A stretch of 64,000 nucleotides of DNA from Paenibacillus durus (GCF_000756615.1 NZ_CP009288.1:1860001-1924000); one strand, 5' to 3'; positions 9,010-18,317 are shown, numbered from the stretch's first letter. The notes: generated from the sequence alone by a model not told the origin. A program made the numbers and translations.

Positions 9010-9421
9010 TTGCGTTACTTTATTCCATTCCATTTAATTTCGTTAGAACCAGCATCTTTTTTGGCCAAAATAGGAAAGTTTTCCTTGTCGATACCGAGCT
9101 CTTCAATACGTAAATTGTAGGGCCGCAGCATTTTCGTGGAATCTTTCACATGAGTATAAGAAGCGGCATTCTTGAGATAGGAATCGACAGCTTGCTTCAA
9201 CTGTTCAATCGTTATTTTGTTATGGTCAATGCCAATTCCTACGCTGAATAATTTTTTATCAGAATCGCTTGAAAAACCTGTAAGTGTGACACCGGGTTCG
9301 TCCCTTAGTTGATTGAGACTCTTGGCTAAGCCGTTTCCGATTTCAGAAAACTCTTTAGCGTCGCTGCTTTCCTTACAGCCAGTGGATAGTGTTAGTGAGC
9401 CCATTATAATAACGGTAAATA

Positions 9422-11130
9422 GGGCTTGCTGAATAAACAAAAACTCTTACTCCCACAAGGAATAGAAGCCGTTTTTGTCGAAATCATCTGCAAGGAAATA
9501 CTCGAAAAATGCAAAAAAACCTTGCAGATGGAGTGAATTATCATGTTTGAACGGATAGAATCGACCGACGATCTTCTCAAAGATTTTTACCTGCCCTTTG
9601 GCGGCAAACTGAACCCCAACAATCGGTGGGTGAAGCTGGCCAAGCTCGTTCCCTGGGAGCAAGCGGAAGAAAAATATGTAAAGGTGTTCGGCGCACCCGA
9701 CGAAGGGCAAAAGGCGTATTCGGTACGTTTGGCTTTGGGCTCCCTGTTGATCAAGGAACGTCTAGGCTTAACCGACCGGGAAACCACTTTGCAGATCATG
9801 GAAAACCCCTATTTGCAGTATTTTCTGGGTTTTGGCGGTTACGTGGACAAAGAGCCCTTCCATCATTCCTTGATGACTCACTTTCGCGACCGGTTGGGTC
9901 CCGACATCCTTCACGAGGTCAATGACTGGATCATAAAAGAAGGGCTGAAGGCCGAGCAGGAAGCAGCAAAAGCAGCGGCTAAAGCCAAGGAACAAACACG
10001 TGATGACGACGATGATCACCCGGGGGGTGGACAAATGGTCATGAAAATGGACGACACCCTAACGATTCTGAAAGTGGATACCACGCCGGAAAAGTCTCAA
10101 CAAAAGGGCAAGGCCAAGTCCCTCTTTCGTCTTCTTCCCAATCCCGACGCACAAACCCATCGCGGCACGTTGATGCTGGATGCAACCTGTGCGCCTGCCG
10201 ACATCAAGTATCCGACAGATCTGGGGCTATTGAATCATGCTCGTGAAATCCTGGAAGGTATCATTGACGCATTGCATCAGCCGCTGATCGGTGCACGTAC
10301 CGCAGACAAGCCCGTAAAGCGTACCTGCTTGTATCTAAACAACGCCAGCCCAAAGGTAAAACGATCCGCAAAGCGGTCAAGAAGCAGCTCGGCTATGTGG
10401 GTCGGGATCTGCGAATCATTGAAAACCTGAGCCAGCAAACCTCGCTGAGTACTTTGAGCAAAATGACCTATCGCCGTTTGCTAGTCATTCGCGAACTGCA
10501 CCGGCAGCAACAAGAAATGATGAATGGCGGAGTGCACCGGGTGGAGCATCGAATCGTAAGCATCGAACAGCCGCATGTCCGACCGATTGTCCGGGGAAAA
10601 GCCGGAGCGTCCGTCGAGTTTGGAGCCAAGATAGCAGCCAGTCTGTCCAACGGATACGCCTGGATCGAAACGATGCAATGGGACAACTTTAACGAATCGG
10701 GCACCCTGCAAGATGCGGTGAAATCGTACAAAGAGCGTTTTGGCGCGTATCCGGCGGTGATCCTGGCAGACAAGATCTACCGGAATCGAGAGAACCTTGC
10801 CTACTGTAAAGGGGTGGGCATTCGTCTCAGCGGCCCCAAACTGGGCAGGCCTTCAGCAGAAAACCAGGCGACACACCGTAAGCAAGAACGGCAAGATGCA
10901 GCGGAACGCAATGCGATCGAAGGCAAGTTTGGAGAAGGCAAACGCCGCTACGGGTTAGGCTTGATTCGAGCGAAAGGCGCGGCAAGAAGCCTGACAGTAA
11001 TCGCCCTTTCATTCATGGTCATGAATTTGGAGCGCCGGTTACGGGCTCTTTTTGTCCATTTTTTCGGCTGGGTTTTCTATAGGCCACTTACCGGGTGTTA
11101 ACCAAAACCGATATGTTGTTCAGCAAACCC
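9422..11130 (+). mobile_element. IS5-like insertion sequence, 1709 bp
   Basis: The left end (GGGCTTGCTGAATAAACA) and the reverse complement of the right end (GGGTTTGCTGAACAACAT) are imperfect inverted repeats. The flanks 9416-9421 and 11131-11136 are both TAAATA, a 6-bp target duplication. The repeat and the split reading frame of the lipoprotein gene fix the limits independently. The internal transposase has an IS5/IS1182-superfamily layout; the exact family assignment is not certain. Confidence 0.85.
9543..11101 (+). pseudogene. IS5-like DDE transposase, frameshifted
   Basis: The first frame (9543-10430) gives an InsH-like N-terminal domain (RLALGSLLIKERLGLTDRET, ENPYLQYFLGF) and the first catalytic Asp in MLDATCAPADIKYPTD. 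True coding then moves to another frame near 10290, where TYRRQARKAYLL and GKTIRKAVKKQLGYVGRDL are read, and continues to 11101 with the second Asp (VILADKIYRNREN) and the Glu (NAIEGKFGEGKRRYG). No slippery heptamer is seen at the switch, so a mutation is more likely than programmed frameshifting. All DDE residues survive but in separate frames, so the copy should be inactive. Confidence 0.8.
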
Positions 11131-11189
11131 TAAATATGAGATGACGTAAAGTTAACTTCATAAATTTGCCTCCCCTTTAAAATCCATAC

Positions 11190-11242
11190 AAAAAAAGGCC
11201 ATCCCGCTCGTAGAAAATTCTACTTTGGAACAGCCTTTTTCG
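11190..11242 (-). terminator. probable rho-independent terminator after the nitroreductase gene
   Basis: AAAAAAGGC at the left pairs with GCCTTTTT at the right, with an inner AGAAAATTCT-centred arm. On the minus strand a T-run follows the stem just after the nitroreductase stop. Confidence 0.55.
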
Positions 11243-11251
11243 TCTATGCTA

Positions 11252-11917
11252 TTATCGAACCCACTCCACGATCTGCTCGATCGATTGTCTTGTTTTGGGA
11301 CGAGGCTCTTGAAGCCGGTAGCCGAATGCAACCATGCAGGCGATCCCGAAATTCTCCTTCAGGATTCCTTCTTCTTTCAAAATTTGCTCTGCTTTTTCTT
11401 TGTCGAACCCTTCTATTGGGCAGGAGTCGATTCCGATTAGAGCGGCGGCGGTCATCATATTGCCCAAAGCGATATACGTTTGCCGGGCACCCCATTCAAA
11501 AGTAACTCTTTCATTCTCAAGCAGCTTGAAATCATTTTCTTGGAAGTTATGATAGGCTTTCCCTTTGCCCTGCTGAACTTCCTCTGGAAGCAGTTGAACT
11601 TCTTTCATCATCCTTTGGATATGTGCGGAATCAGCAACCATATCGTCCTTTGTGCGGGAGAGAGCGATCACGAAATGGCTCGATGTCGGCAATTGCTTTT
11701 GGGCTCCCCATGTTACCGGAAGCAGCTTCTCGCGAATCGCCGGGTTTTGGAGGACGACAAATTTCCAAGGCTCAAACCCAAACGAACTTGGGGATAGACG
11801 CCCGGTTTCCAGAATAAAATCAAAGTCGGCGTCGCTTATTTTTTTGTCTGCGTCAAACTCCTTACAAGCATGCCGAAATTGATAGGCTTTGATAATTTGA
11901 TCTTTTACATTTTGCAT
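11252..11917 (-). CDS. NAD(P)H-dependent nitroreductase (YfkO/NfsB-like)
   Basis: A 221-aa single-domain flavoprotein of the nitroreductase family. It has the N-terminal RHACKEFDADKKI motif that binds FMN phosphate, the SPSSFGFEPWKFVV segment, and the C-terminal GIDSCPIEGF and FGYRLQEPRPKTRQS motifs typical of YfkO/NfsB-like enzymes. These cytosolic enzymes reduce nitroaromatics and quinones with NAD(P)H. An AAGGAAGG site lies upstream of the ATG. The gene stands alone between a terminator and an AT-rich promoter region, so it is probably monocistronic. Confidence 0.9.
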   Translation of the reverse strand: MQNVKDQIIKAYQFRHACKEFDADKKISDADFDFILETGRLSPSSFGFEPWKFVVLQNPAIREKLLPVTWGAQKQLPTSSHFVIALSRTKDDMVADSAHIQRMMKEVQLLPEEVQQGKGKAYHNFQENDFKLLENERVTFEWGARQTYIALGNMMTAAALIGIDSCPIEGFDKEKAEQILKEEGILKENFGIACMVAFGYRLQEPRPKTRQSIEQIVEWVR

Positions 11918-12358
11918 AGGGATAGCTACCTTCCTTTATTTGTATTTTTTTCTTATAGGCATATTGTAGTACATAAATATCAACAATCATAGTACGCACA
12001 TTAATGTTGTATAGTATCTTTTTTTATACCATGAGCTCCTAAGTACGTCTGCCCGATTCTAAACAGGCATCAATTCCTGTACCACTTAAGATAGTGACAG
12101 CTTTGAACCGGCGACCTCTTGCTCCCGATTAAAATATTATTATAAGCCGCGCCCTACCACTCGATCACTTTAAAGACTCTACAGATAGACCTTCCAAAGA
12201 GCATTATTTTCTTGAAATTACCACTAAATGTAATTATAATTATAAATATGATGATAATTGTATTTTTTATTATATAGATATTGCATATTCATTAGAAGAA
12301 TGTATGGTATTCATGGTTTCTAATAATTGTAAAAAATTGTAAAGTGAGGCCGGGTATC
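11918..12358. other. gene-free AT-rich stretch with a tRNA-like remnant
   Basis: This 440-bp stretch has no credible protein gene. On the minus strand, 12085-12170 contains pieces in tRNA order: a D-arm-like GAGTGGTAGGGCGC, then GGGAGCAAGAGGTCGCCGGTTCAAAGC, which resembles a variable loop and T arm. The anticodon region is AT-rich and does not fold, and the acceptor stem is absent. I read it as a decayed tRNA or the scar of a tRNA-targeting element. The remainder is AT-rich spacer that probably holds the promoters of the two flanking genes. Confidence 0.35.
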
Positions 12359-13309
12359 ATGGGATTTAAACTGGACAGAAGGCGAATGTTACAGATCATT
12401 TTTTATATGTTGTTTGCCGCGTACGCATTATTCGCACTAAATATTATACTGTTCAAGACCATTCCTTTAACGGCTTTATTTACTGCCCAACCAGTATCAT
12501 TAAGAAGTATAAATATCATTCCTTTTCACACGATTGGCGTTTATTTCACCGAATCCATGGACATTGAGAGAGCACTCACAAATATATGTGGCAATATTGT
12601 TATTTTTGCTCCCTTGGGAATTTTTATATCATACATAGATGTGAAGCGGTCGTTAGGTTTTAAGGCTTGCATTCTCCTGATGACCACGCTGTCATTTGAA
12701 ATTCTTCAGTATGTTTTTGCTTTAGGCAGCAGCGATGTGGACGATATTCTTTTGAACTTCACGGGAGGGTTAATTGGCATAGCAATATATATAGTGCTAA
12801 GTAAGATCATTCACTCCAGAGATCATCTCCTTATGGCCATAGTCGGCTTTTTTCTCTTGGCGGGAATCAGCGGGACAATGGTAATCGGGAAGGTTGACCG
12901 CAGTTTACTGCCTTTTGCAGCTACTGAGATGGTATACGTAGATGAAAATAAGCAACTGATGGCTGGGCTGGACGAAGGAAAAGCCGATCTATTTGGCGAT
13001 TTGATATCTGTTGAGGCGGGTGCGATTAATGTAAAAAGGAATCCCAAGTATAATGTTATACTGGAAACACCTCAAACATCGGAAACCAGAGATGAATATA
13101 GCAGCATACCCTACGATGCCTCAACTAAAATTATTATCAGGCATATTATTTTCGTTAAAGATCAGCTCATAAGCAGATATAATGAGGGAACAGCCTCTGG
13201 CTTGGCTTCTATTCTGGATTCAACAGATACCGTTCCTACAGTGAGAGTCTGGCTCTCAAGCGAGAATAAACAAGCTGCCCAGACGCTACTCATAAGTTTC
13301 ATGGATTGA
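12359..13309 (+). CDS. VanZ-like membrane protein
   Basis: A 316-aa protein with a VanZ-type N-terminal half: a first membrane helix (residues ~10-32), a loop with SINIIPFHTIGVYF, then NICGNIVIFAPLGIFISYI, a further helix, and SSDVDDILLNFTGGLIG. A fifth helix ends near residue 180 and is followed by a ~135-residue C-terminal region that I do not recognise. The start at ATG 12359 is chosen because GTGAGG five codons upstream looks like the ribosome site. VanZ proteins give low-level teicoplanin resistance in enterococci, but most chromosomal members have unknown roles. Confidence 0.8.
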   Translation: MGFKLDRRRMLQIIFYMLFAAYALFALNIILFKTIPLTALFTAQPVSLRSINIIPFHTIGVYFTESMDIERALTNICGNIVIFAPLGIFISYIDVKRSLGFKACILLMTTLSFEILQYVFALGSSDVDDILLNFTGGLIGIAIYIVLSKIIHSRDHLLMAIVGFFLLAGISGTMVIGKVDRSLLPFAATEMVYVDENKQLMAGLDEGKADLFGDLISVEAGAINVKRNPKYNVILETPQTSETRDEYSSIPYDASTKIIIRHIIFVKDQLISRYNEGTASGLASILDSTDTVPTVRVWLSSENKQAAQTLLISFMD

Positions 13310-13359
13310 AAATTAGATTATATTGCTGTACTAATATGAACTCCTCGTACCGCAGTCTA

Positions 13360-13402
13360 AGAGACGTCTTTCCATGAATCTATGGGAAACGTCTCTTTTT
13401 TG
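13360..13402 (+). terminator. rho-independent terminator after the VanZ-like gene
   Basis: AGAGACGT pairs with ACGTCTCT and is followed by TTTTTT. It lies about 50 bp after the VanZ-like stop codon. Confidence 0.75.
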
Positions 13403-13474
13403 CAGCGTTGACCCACATTCTGGGCTTGGCTTTTCTCTTGTCTCTCCCCATTCAGGCAGCGGCTTCTTGCCCAA

Positions 13475-14106
13475 CTACCCAAACACCAATTCCCCAAAAA
13501 ACCGGCTCAGATGGTAATCAGGCGAAGCGGAACCGACCCGGTTCCAGCACCCGTAATGGGGGAGCGGCGTTTCGTCTCCGCATTTATAGAAATTGCCCCG
13601 AAAGGTCCCACCTGATTGTGCCTCGAAGCCGGAAAACCGGCTCTGCAGCCACTTAAAAGGAATCGCAAAAGCCAGCTCCCAGTACGTATCCCTGCTATGT
13701 TCATCAATCCGGTTAAGCGCTGTTTCGATTTGAAAAATTGCCGGAGAATCCGCAAGGGTCATCCGGTTCTCCCTTCCTTCGCCCATCTGCAAGAGGAGGG
13801 TTCCGCCTGCATTGAATTCGAAATTAAGGTAGCGCGGGTCGGAGCCGGGAAGCGGCTGCATGAAAAATTCGACACAGCTGTCCGTGTAGACCGGATCATT
13901 TTGCTCCTTATACCGGACGAGCGGATCTTGTTCAAAAACCTTGAACTGGATGTGCAGCAGCTCGGATGTGTAATATCCCCTGACCTCGACCTTGGGGTAT
14001 ACCCGTTGTCTAGCCAAAGATACCGGTCCACAGCGAGCGGGGGAATATCCTTCCAATCTTTTGAACCCGAATGGTTTGCAACCTTGTACAATCTAGTTTC
14101 GTTCAT
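13475..14106 (-). pseudogene. CBM9-like carbohydrate-binding protein gene with a 1-nt frameshift
   Basis: The gene starts at ATG 14106 with an AGGAGG site and reads MNETRLYKVANHSGSKDW, then VDRYLWLDNGYTP. Near 13993-13996 the frame is lost, and the neighbouring frame continues with KVEVRGYYTSELLHIQF, DSCVEFFMQP, LNFEFNAGG and WELAFAIPF. One extra A in the CCCCAAGG tract would restore one ~210-aa protein. The pattern (aromatic strands, VEFFMQP, FEFNAGG) fits the CBM9-like/DOMON-type beta-sandwich family common in Paenibacillus sugar loci. The adjacent AraC gene, 65 bp upstream on the same strand, suggests shared sugar-related use. A sequencing error cannot be excluded. Confidence 0.7.
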
Positions 14107-14170
14107 GGCAGGCGCCTCCTTTTGGCGGTTAACAGAGTGAAGTACGAAAATCGGCCTTATATAGACGGTA

Positions 14171-15073
14171 TCACAATATCCGGGACAGCTTGCGGTACGC
14201 GCGGGGGGAAATGCCCTCCTGGGAAGAAAAGGTCCTGCTGAAATAATGGATATCCGGATAACCGACCCGCTCCCCGACCGTCTCGATCGTCCAGTCTGTC
14301 TCTCTGAGCAGCTTACGCGCTTCCCGGTGCCGGATGGAACGGAGATATTCGCCCGGAGGCATGCCGGCAATCTGACGGAACAGTTTGGAGAAATGGTCCT
14401 CGTGCAAGTTCATTAATGCGGCCATGGAGCGATTCGTCCAGCCTTGGGCGGGCGCGGCTTCGATCTCTTCAATCAGGGCCCGAATCCGTTCGCCATGCAC
14501 GGAGGCTTTGGCCAGACGGCGCGAGCTTTGCGTGCGCAGCAGGGAAGTCAGAATTCCGAGCATCAACCCCCGGCAGACGAGCTCATAACCGGGCGGGCGC
14601 ATCGTAAATTCCTGCACGAGCTGTTCCATAGCATGGATACACTCAGGGGGAGGCGAATAAACCGGATCTTCGGATAAGGGTAAAAAGGGCGCGGCCACCG
14701 CTTCCACAGCGAATTTTCCGGGAATCACTTCCTCTTCATTGACCACCATATCTTCTTCGCGCAGAATACGGGATTCGCCGAAAAAATCAAAATGAATGCC
14801 GAGCAGCTTCGTGGGAGAAGTCGCGACCGAATTTTGATGATAGACGCCAGGAGAAAGAAAAATAAGCTGTCCGGATGTCAGGACATGCCTCGTTCCATTC
14901 ATTTTAGTCGTTAGCTTCCCTTGACGGACATACAGCAGCTCGAAATCGTACAGCCTTCGTTCGGGAAAGCTGCAGGGCTGGAGGTTCTGAAACTGGGCGT
15001 AATGGATGCCGGGCGACCATTCACCGTAGGGCGTTTCCCTTTTCAAGGAATGGAAATTCTCTCTTTCCTGCAT
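14171..15073 (-). CDS. AraC family transcriptional regulator
   Basis: A 300-aa regulator. The start at 15073 is chosen for its GGGAGG site seven bases upstream; a longer frame to 15106 lacks one. Residues ~30-130 form a cupin-like sensor (ERRLYDFELLYVRQGKLTTK, LTSGQLIFLSPGVYHQ). The last ~100 residues are the double helix-turn-helix: NRSMAALMNLHEDHFSKLFR and the signature VGYPDIHYFSRTFSSQEGISPRAYR. It is divergent from the isomerase/oxidoreductase operon, with 185 bp between them holding AT-rich promoter sequence. It most likely activates that operon in response to a sugar or glycoside. Confidence 0.92.
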   Translation of the reverse strand: MQERENFHSLKRETPYGEWSPGIHYAQFQNLQPCSFPERRLYDFELLYVRQGKLTTKMNGTRHVLTSGQLIFLSPGVYHQNSVATSPTKLLGIHFDFFGESRILREEDMVVNEEEVIPGKFAVEAVAAPFLPLSEDPVYSPPPECIHAMEQLVQEFTMRPPGYELVCRGLMLGILTSLLRTQSSRRLAKASVHGERIRALIEEIEAAPAQGWTNRSMAALMNLHEDHFSKLFRQIAGMPPGEYLRSIRHREARKLLRETDWTIETVGERVGYPDIHYFSRTFSSQEGISPRAYRKLSRIL

Positions 15074-15258
15074 GGCAAGGCCTCCCATAACGAACGGGGC
15101 AACCAAAGATATACACCGGAATAATGCAAAAAGTATCTTTTTCCCCTAAATAAATTAAATTTCAGATCTAATATACTATAAAAAAGATAAGGAAAACAGC
15201 AAAACACAGTCTACGTTTCTATAAAACGGAAAATAACAAAAATCGGAGGGTGATCCAA

Positions 15259-16113
15259 GTGAAAAAAGGGATTAATATTTGGTCGTTTCGTGAAGGGACG
15301 CCAATCAAGGATTGTGTTCGTTTGGCCAAAGCGGCGGGATTTGACGGAATTGAATTGTCACTGAATGAGTCCGGAGAAATGGGTCTGCAAACGACCGAGA
15401 AGGAAGCGCGCGCACTTCGGGAGTCGATCAGCGAGGCGGGGCTGGAGATTGCGGGACTTGCTACGGGACTTTATTGGTCCTATGCGATGACCAGCGAATC
15501 GGAGGCGAACCGCACCAAGGCGATGGATGTCTGCAAAAAGCAGCTGGAGCTCGCGGCCGTTCTCGGAGCGGATACCATTCTGGTCATTCCGGGTGCGGTT
15601 GGCGTGGACTTCATTCCGGGCTCTGAGGTTGTCGATTATGACAAGGCATATGACCGGGCGCTGGAGGCGATCGGCAATCTGGCGCCGGAGGCCGAGCAAT
15701 TGGGCGTTTCCATCGGCATCGAGAATGTATGGAACAAGTTCCTGCTGTCCCCGCTTGAAATGCGCGGATTTATTGACGCGATCGGCTCGCGCTTCGTAGG
15801 CTCGTACCTGGATGTAGGGAATATCGTTCATTCCGGTTATCCGGAGCAGTGGGTGCGGATTCTGGGCGGCCGGATCAAGAAGGTGCATTTCAAAGATTAC
15901 CGCCGGGAAGCGGGAGGTCTGCACGGGTTTGTGGACCTGCTCGCCGGAGATGTAGATTATCCTGCTGTCGTTAGCGCCCTTCGGGAGATTGGATACGACG
16001 GTTATGTGACAGGCGAGATGATTCCTGCTTACAAGCATTACACGGAGCAAATCATTTTCAATACTTCCGCGTCTATGGACGCTATTTTGGGACGGACTGA
16101 TTATAAAGCCTAA
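15259..16113 (+). CDS. sugar phosphate isomerase/epimerase-like TIM barrel protein
   Basis: A 284-aa AP-endonuclease-2/xylose-isomerase-like barrel. It contains GINIWSF at the N terminus, GFDGIELSLNESGE, the metal-ligand region IGIENVWNKFLLSP, SYLDVGNIVHSGYPEQWV, KKVHFKDYRRE and the C-terminal YDGYVTGEMIP. Conserved Glu, Asp, His and Glu at the strand ends fit divalent-metal isomerases or epimerases. The GTG start at 15259 is preferred over an upstream GTG because it sits nine bases after GGAGG. It is first in an operon with two Gfo/Idh/MocA oxidoreductases. This pairing is typical of keto-sugar or inositol-type metabolism, but the substrate cannot be told. Confidence 0.85.
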   Translation: MKKGINIWSFREGTPIKDCVRLAKAAGFDGIELSLNESGEMGLQTTEKEARALRESISEAGLEIAGLATGLYWSYAMTSESEANRTKAMDVCKKQLELAAVLGADTILVIPGAVGVDFIPGSEVVDYDKAYDRALEAIGNLAPEAEQLGVSIGIENVWNKFLLSPLEMRGFIDAIGSRFVGSYLDVGNIVHSGYPEQWVRILGGRIKKVHFKDYRREAGGLHGFVDLLAGDVDYPAVVSALREIGYDGYVTGEMIPAYKHYTEQIIFNTSASMDAILGRTDYKA

Positions 16114-16128
16114 ACGGGAGTGAGGGAA

Positions 16129-17142
16129 ATGCTTAAAGTAGGACTGGTAGGATTCGGTTTCATGGGCCGGATGAATTTTGACCATTACGTCAAGCTGAAT
16201 GAAGACGGCTATCCGATCACGCTGAAGGCGGTCTGCGACCCGCGGATTGAAGAACTGAAGGGCCAAAAGGCGAGCGGAAATATGAGCACGGCCCGTGAAG
16301 TATACAATTTGTCCGCCTATCATCTATATCGTGATCTGGAGGACATGCTGGCGGGCGAGGAGCTGGATGCCGTCAGTCTGGCAGTCCCTACGTATCTGCA
16401 TGCCGAGATGGCTTGTTCGCTGATGGAACGGGGCTATCATGTGTTTTGCGAGAAGCCGATGGCCCGGCATTCGGCAGAAGCGGTTAAGATGGCGGAAACG
16501 GCGGCGCGGACCGGAAAGAAGCTGATGGTCGGGCATTGTCTTCGGTTCTGGCCGGCTTATGAATATTTGAAGGAAACGATAGACAGCGGGAAATTCGGTC
16601 AAGTTACGGCTGGATATTTCTACCGGGGCTCCGGCGCGCCGAAGGGCTGGCTGGTAAATGAAGAGCTGAGCGGCGGCTGCATGATGGATATGCATGTCCA
16701 CGACACCGATATGATTCAATATTTGTTCGGGAAGCCGGAGAAGGTTTCGGCGCTCGGAAGGAATGTCCTGCCGGGAAGCGGATACGATATCGTGTCCTCT
16801 CATTATTACTACAAGGATGGAAAAGTAATCAATGCGCAGGCGGATTGGACGCTGGAAGGGGATTTTGGCTTTTATATGGGCTACCGGGTCAATTTCGAGC
16901 GGGGCAATCTGGTATTTGACGGAAGTCAGGTCAAAGTCAATCCGAACAGCCAGCCCGGCTTTACGGCGTATCTCTCTCCGCATACGGGTTATTATCGGGA
17001 GCTGGTTTATTTTTTGGACGCCGTTCTTCAGGATAAGCCCGTTAGCGTGTGCACGCCCGAAAGTACGGCTCAGTCCATCGAAATCATTGAAGCCGAAATG
17101 GAATCCGCCCGGCATGACGGGGCATGGGTTACACTATTTTAA
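16129..17142 (+). CDS. Gfo/Idh/MocA family oxidoreductase, copy 1
   Basis: A 337-aa NAD(P)-dependent sugar or inositol dehydrogenase-like enzyme. The N-terminal Rossmann domain shows GLVGFGFMGRMNF, then the conserved HVFCEKPMARH with the EKP lysine. The C-terminal domain shows GGCMMDMHVHDTDMIQYLFG, whose His and Asp residues match the catalytic region. A GGGAGTGAGGG ribosome site precedes the ATG at 16129, 15 bp after the isomerase stop. The next gene is a close paralogue, so the pair arose by tandem duplication. Expected role: reversible oxidation of a cyclic sugar hydroxyl. Confidence 0.9.
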   Translation: MLKVGLVGFGFMGRMNFDHYVKLNEDGYPITLKAVCDPRIEELKGQKASGNMSTAREVYNLSAYHLYRDLEDMLAGEELDAVSLAVPTYLHAEMACSLMERGYHVFCEKPMARHSAEAVKMAETAARTGKKLMVGHCLRFWPAYEYLKETIDSGKFGQVTAGYFYRGSGAPKGWLVNEELSGGCMMDMHVHDTDMIQYLFGKPEKVSALGRNVLPGSGYDIVSSHYYYKDGKVINAQADWTLEGDFGFYMGYRVNFERGNLVFDGSQVKVNPNSQPGFTAYLSPHTGYYRELVYFLDAVLQDKPVSVCTPESTAQSIEIIEAEMESARHDGAWVTLF

Positions 17143-17173
17143 ACGATATCAATTTAGCGGGGTGGTTTATGCC

Positions 17174-18187
17174 ATGTTGAAAATAGGATTGGTCGGGTTC
17201 GGCTTTATGGGCCGGATGCACTTTGACAATTATGTCCGCTTAATGGAGGAAGGCTGCCCTGTCTCGCTCACCGCGATCTGCGATCCGCGGATTGAAGAGC
17301 TGAAAGACGGCAAAGCTGGCGGGAACATGAGTACGGCCCGTGAAGTGTATGATTTATCCGCTTACCATCTCTACACCGATCTTGAGGACATGCTGGCGAA
17401 CGAGCAGCTGGATATCATCGATATTGCGGCTCCTACGTATCTGCATGCCGAAATGGCCTGCTCGCTGCTGGAACGCGGCCACCATGTATTCTGTGAGAAA
17501 CCGATGGCGAGACATTCGGCGGACGCCTGGAAGATGGTGGAGACGGCTGCACGCGGCGGTAAGAAGCTTATGATCGGGCAGTGCCTCCGGTTTTGGCCGG
17601 GTTATGAATACTTGAAGGATATTGTGGACAGCGGCAAGTTCGGACAGGCAACGGAAGGCTATTTCTACCGGGGCTCCGGAGCTCCGAAGGACTGGTTCCT
17701 TGATGAAAAGCTGAGCGGCGGCTGTATTATGGACATGCATATTCACGATACGGATATGATCAACTATCTGTTCGGCAAGCCGGAGAAAGTATCGACCCTT
17801 GGGCGCAATGTGCTTCCGGGAAGCGGATACGATATTGCCTCCTCCCATTATTATTATAAGGACGGAAAAGTCATCAATTCCCAGGTGGACTGGACACTGG
17901 AGGGCGATTTCGGCTTTTACATGGGCTATCGGGTCAATTTTGAAGGGGGCAGTGTGGTGTTTGACGGAAGCCAGGTCAAGGTGAATCCGAATGACGCCCC
18001 CGGCTTTACCCCGGAAATCTCCCCTGAAGCCGGCTATTACCGGGAGCTGGACTATTTCCTGGATGCGGTCATCCATGACAAGCCTGTTGACGTTTGCACG
18101 CCTGAAAGCGCGGCGGAATCGCTGGAAGTCGTGGAAGCGGAGATGAAGTCAGCGGATGCCCAAGGGGAATGGGTGAAGCTCGTCTAA
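17174..18187 (+). CDS. Gfo/Idh/MocA family oxidoreductase, copy 2
   Basis: A 337-aa paralogue of the preceding gene with the same length and near-collinear sequence: GLVGFGFMGRMHF, HVFCEKPMARH and GGCIMDMHIHDTDMINYLFG. By eye most positions are identical. Differences cluster in the region after the nucleotide-binding domain (for example MTDAV-like loops replaced around DIIDIAAPTYLH versus DAVSLAVPTYLH) and at the C terminus. The start at 17174 follows a GGGGTGG site; an upstream open frame overlaps copy 1 and is not coding. Two such enzymes in one operon could perform oxidation and re-reduction steps around an epimerisation, or act as a heteromer. Confidence 0.9.
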   Translation: MLKIGLVGFGFMGRMHFDNYVRLMEEGCPVSLTAICDPRIEELKDGKAGGNMSTAREVYDLSAYHLYTDLEDMLANEQLDIIDIAAPTYLHAEMACSLLERGHHVFCEKPMARHSADAWKMVETAARGGKKLMIGQCLRFWPGYEYLKDIVDSGKFGQATEGYFYRGSGAPKDWFLDEKLSGGCIMDMHIHDTDMINYLFGKPEKVSTLGRNVLPGSGYDIASSHYYYKDGKVINSQVDWTLEGDFGFYMGYRVNFEGGSVVFDGSQVKVNPNDAPGFTPEISPEAGYYRELDYFLDAVIHDKPVDVCTPESAAESLEVVEAEMKSADAQGEWVKLV

Positions 18188-18223
18188 ATAGGACAAGAGC
18201 CGCACCGATCACCGCTGTTCATT

Positions 18224-18262
18224 AGCGAACCGGGTTTTGCTGCGGGCAAAGCCCGGTTTTTT
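18224..18262 (+). terminator. terminator of the sugar operon
   Basis: AACCGGGTTTTGC pairs with GCAAAGCCCGGTT and runs into TTTTTTT, 40 bp after the copy 2 stop codon. Confidence 0.88.
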
Positions 18263-18317
18263 TCCAAAATATAAGTATTTATAAACTGAGCGCTTATCAT
18301 TTTGACTTATATTTCTA

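Larger units (their letters stand above)
9015..11161 (-). pseudogene. lipoprotein gene split by an IS element in its signal peptide
   Basis: The 3' part (9015-9421) encodes a small lipoprotein with lipobox LSTGC and about 120 mature residues (KESSDAKEFSEIG at its start). The 5' part lies beyond the IS at 11137-11161: start ATG 11161-11159 with a GGGGAGG ribosome site, reading MKLTLRHLIF. Removing the IS (9422-11130) and one 6-bp repeat joins the parts in frame to give MKLTLRHLIFTVIIMGSLTL then STGC, a perfect type II signal peptide of a 143-aa protein. The IS end supplies a substitute ATG (9440) that would give MFIQQALFTVIIMG, so residual expression is conceivable. Function of the mature domain is unknown. 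Confidence 0.85.

Noticed and set aside
10280..10440. Programmed frameshifting in the IS5-like transposase
   Set aside because: No slippery A6 or similar heptamer with a downstream stem was seen at the switch, so a mutation is more likely.
16832..17173. Upstream extension of the second oxidoreductase frame by 114 codons
   Set aside because: It overlaps the first oxidoreductase in another frame; the conserved N terminus starts at 17174 with a ribosome site.
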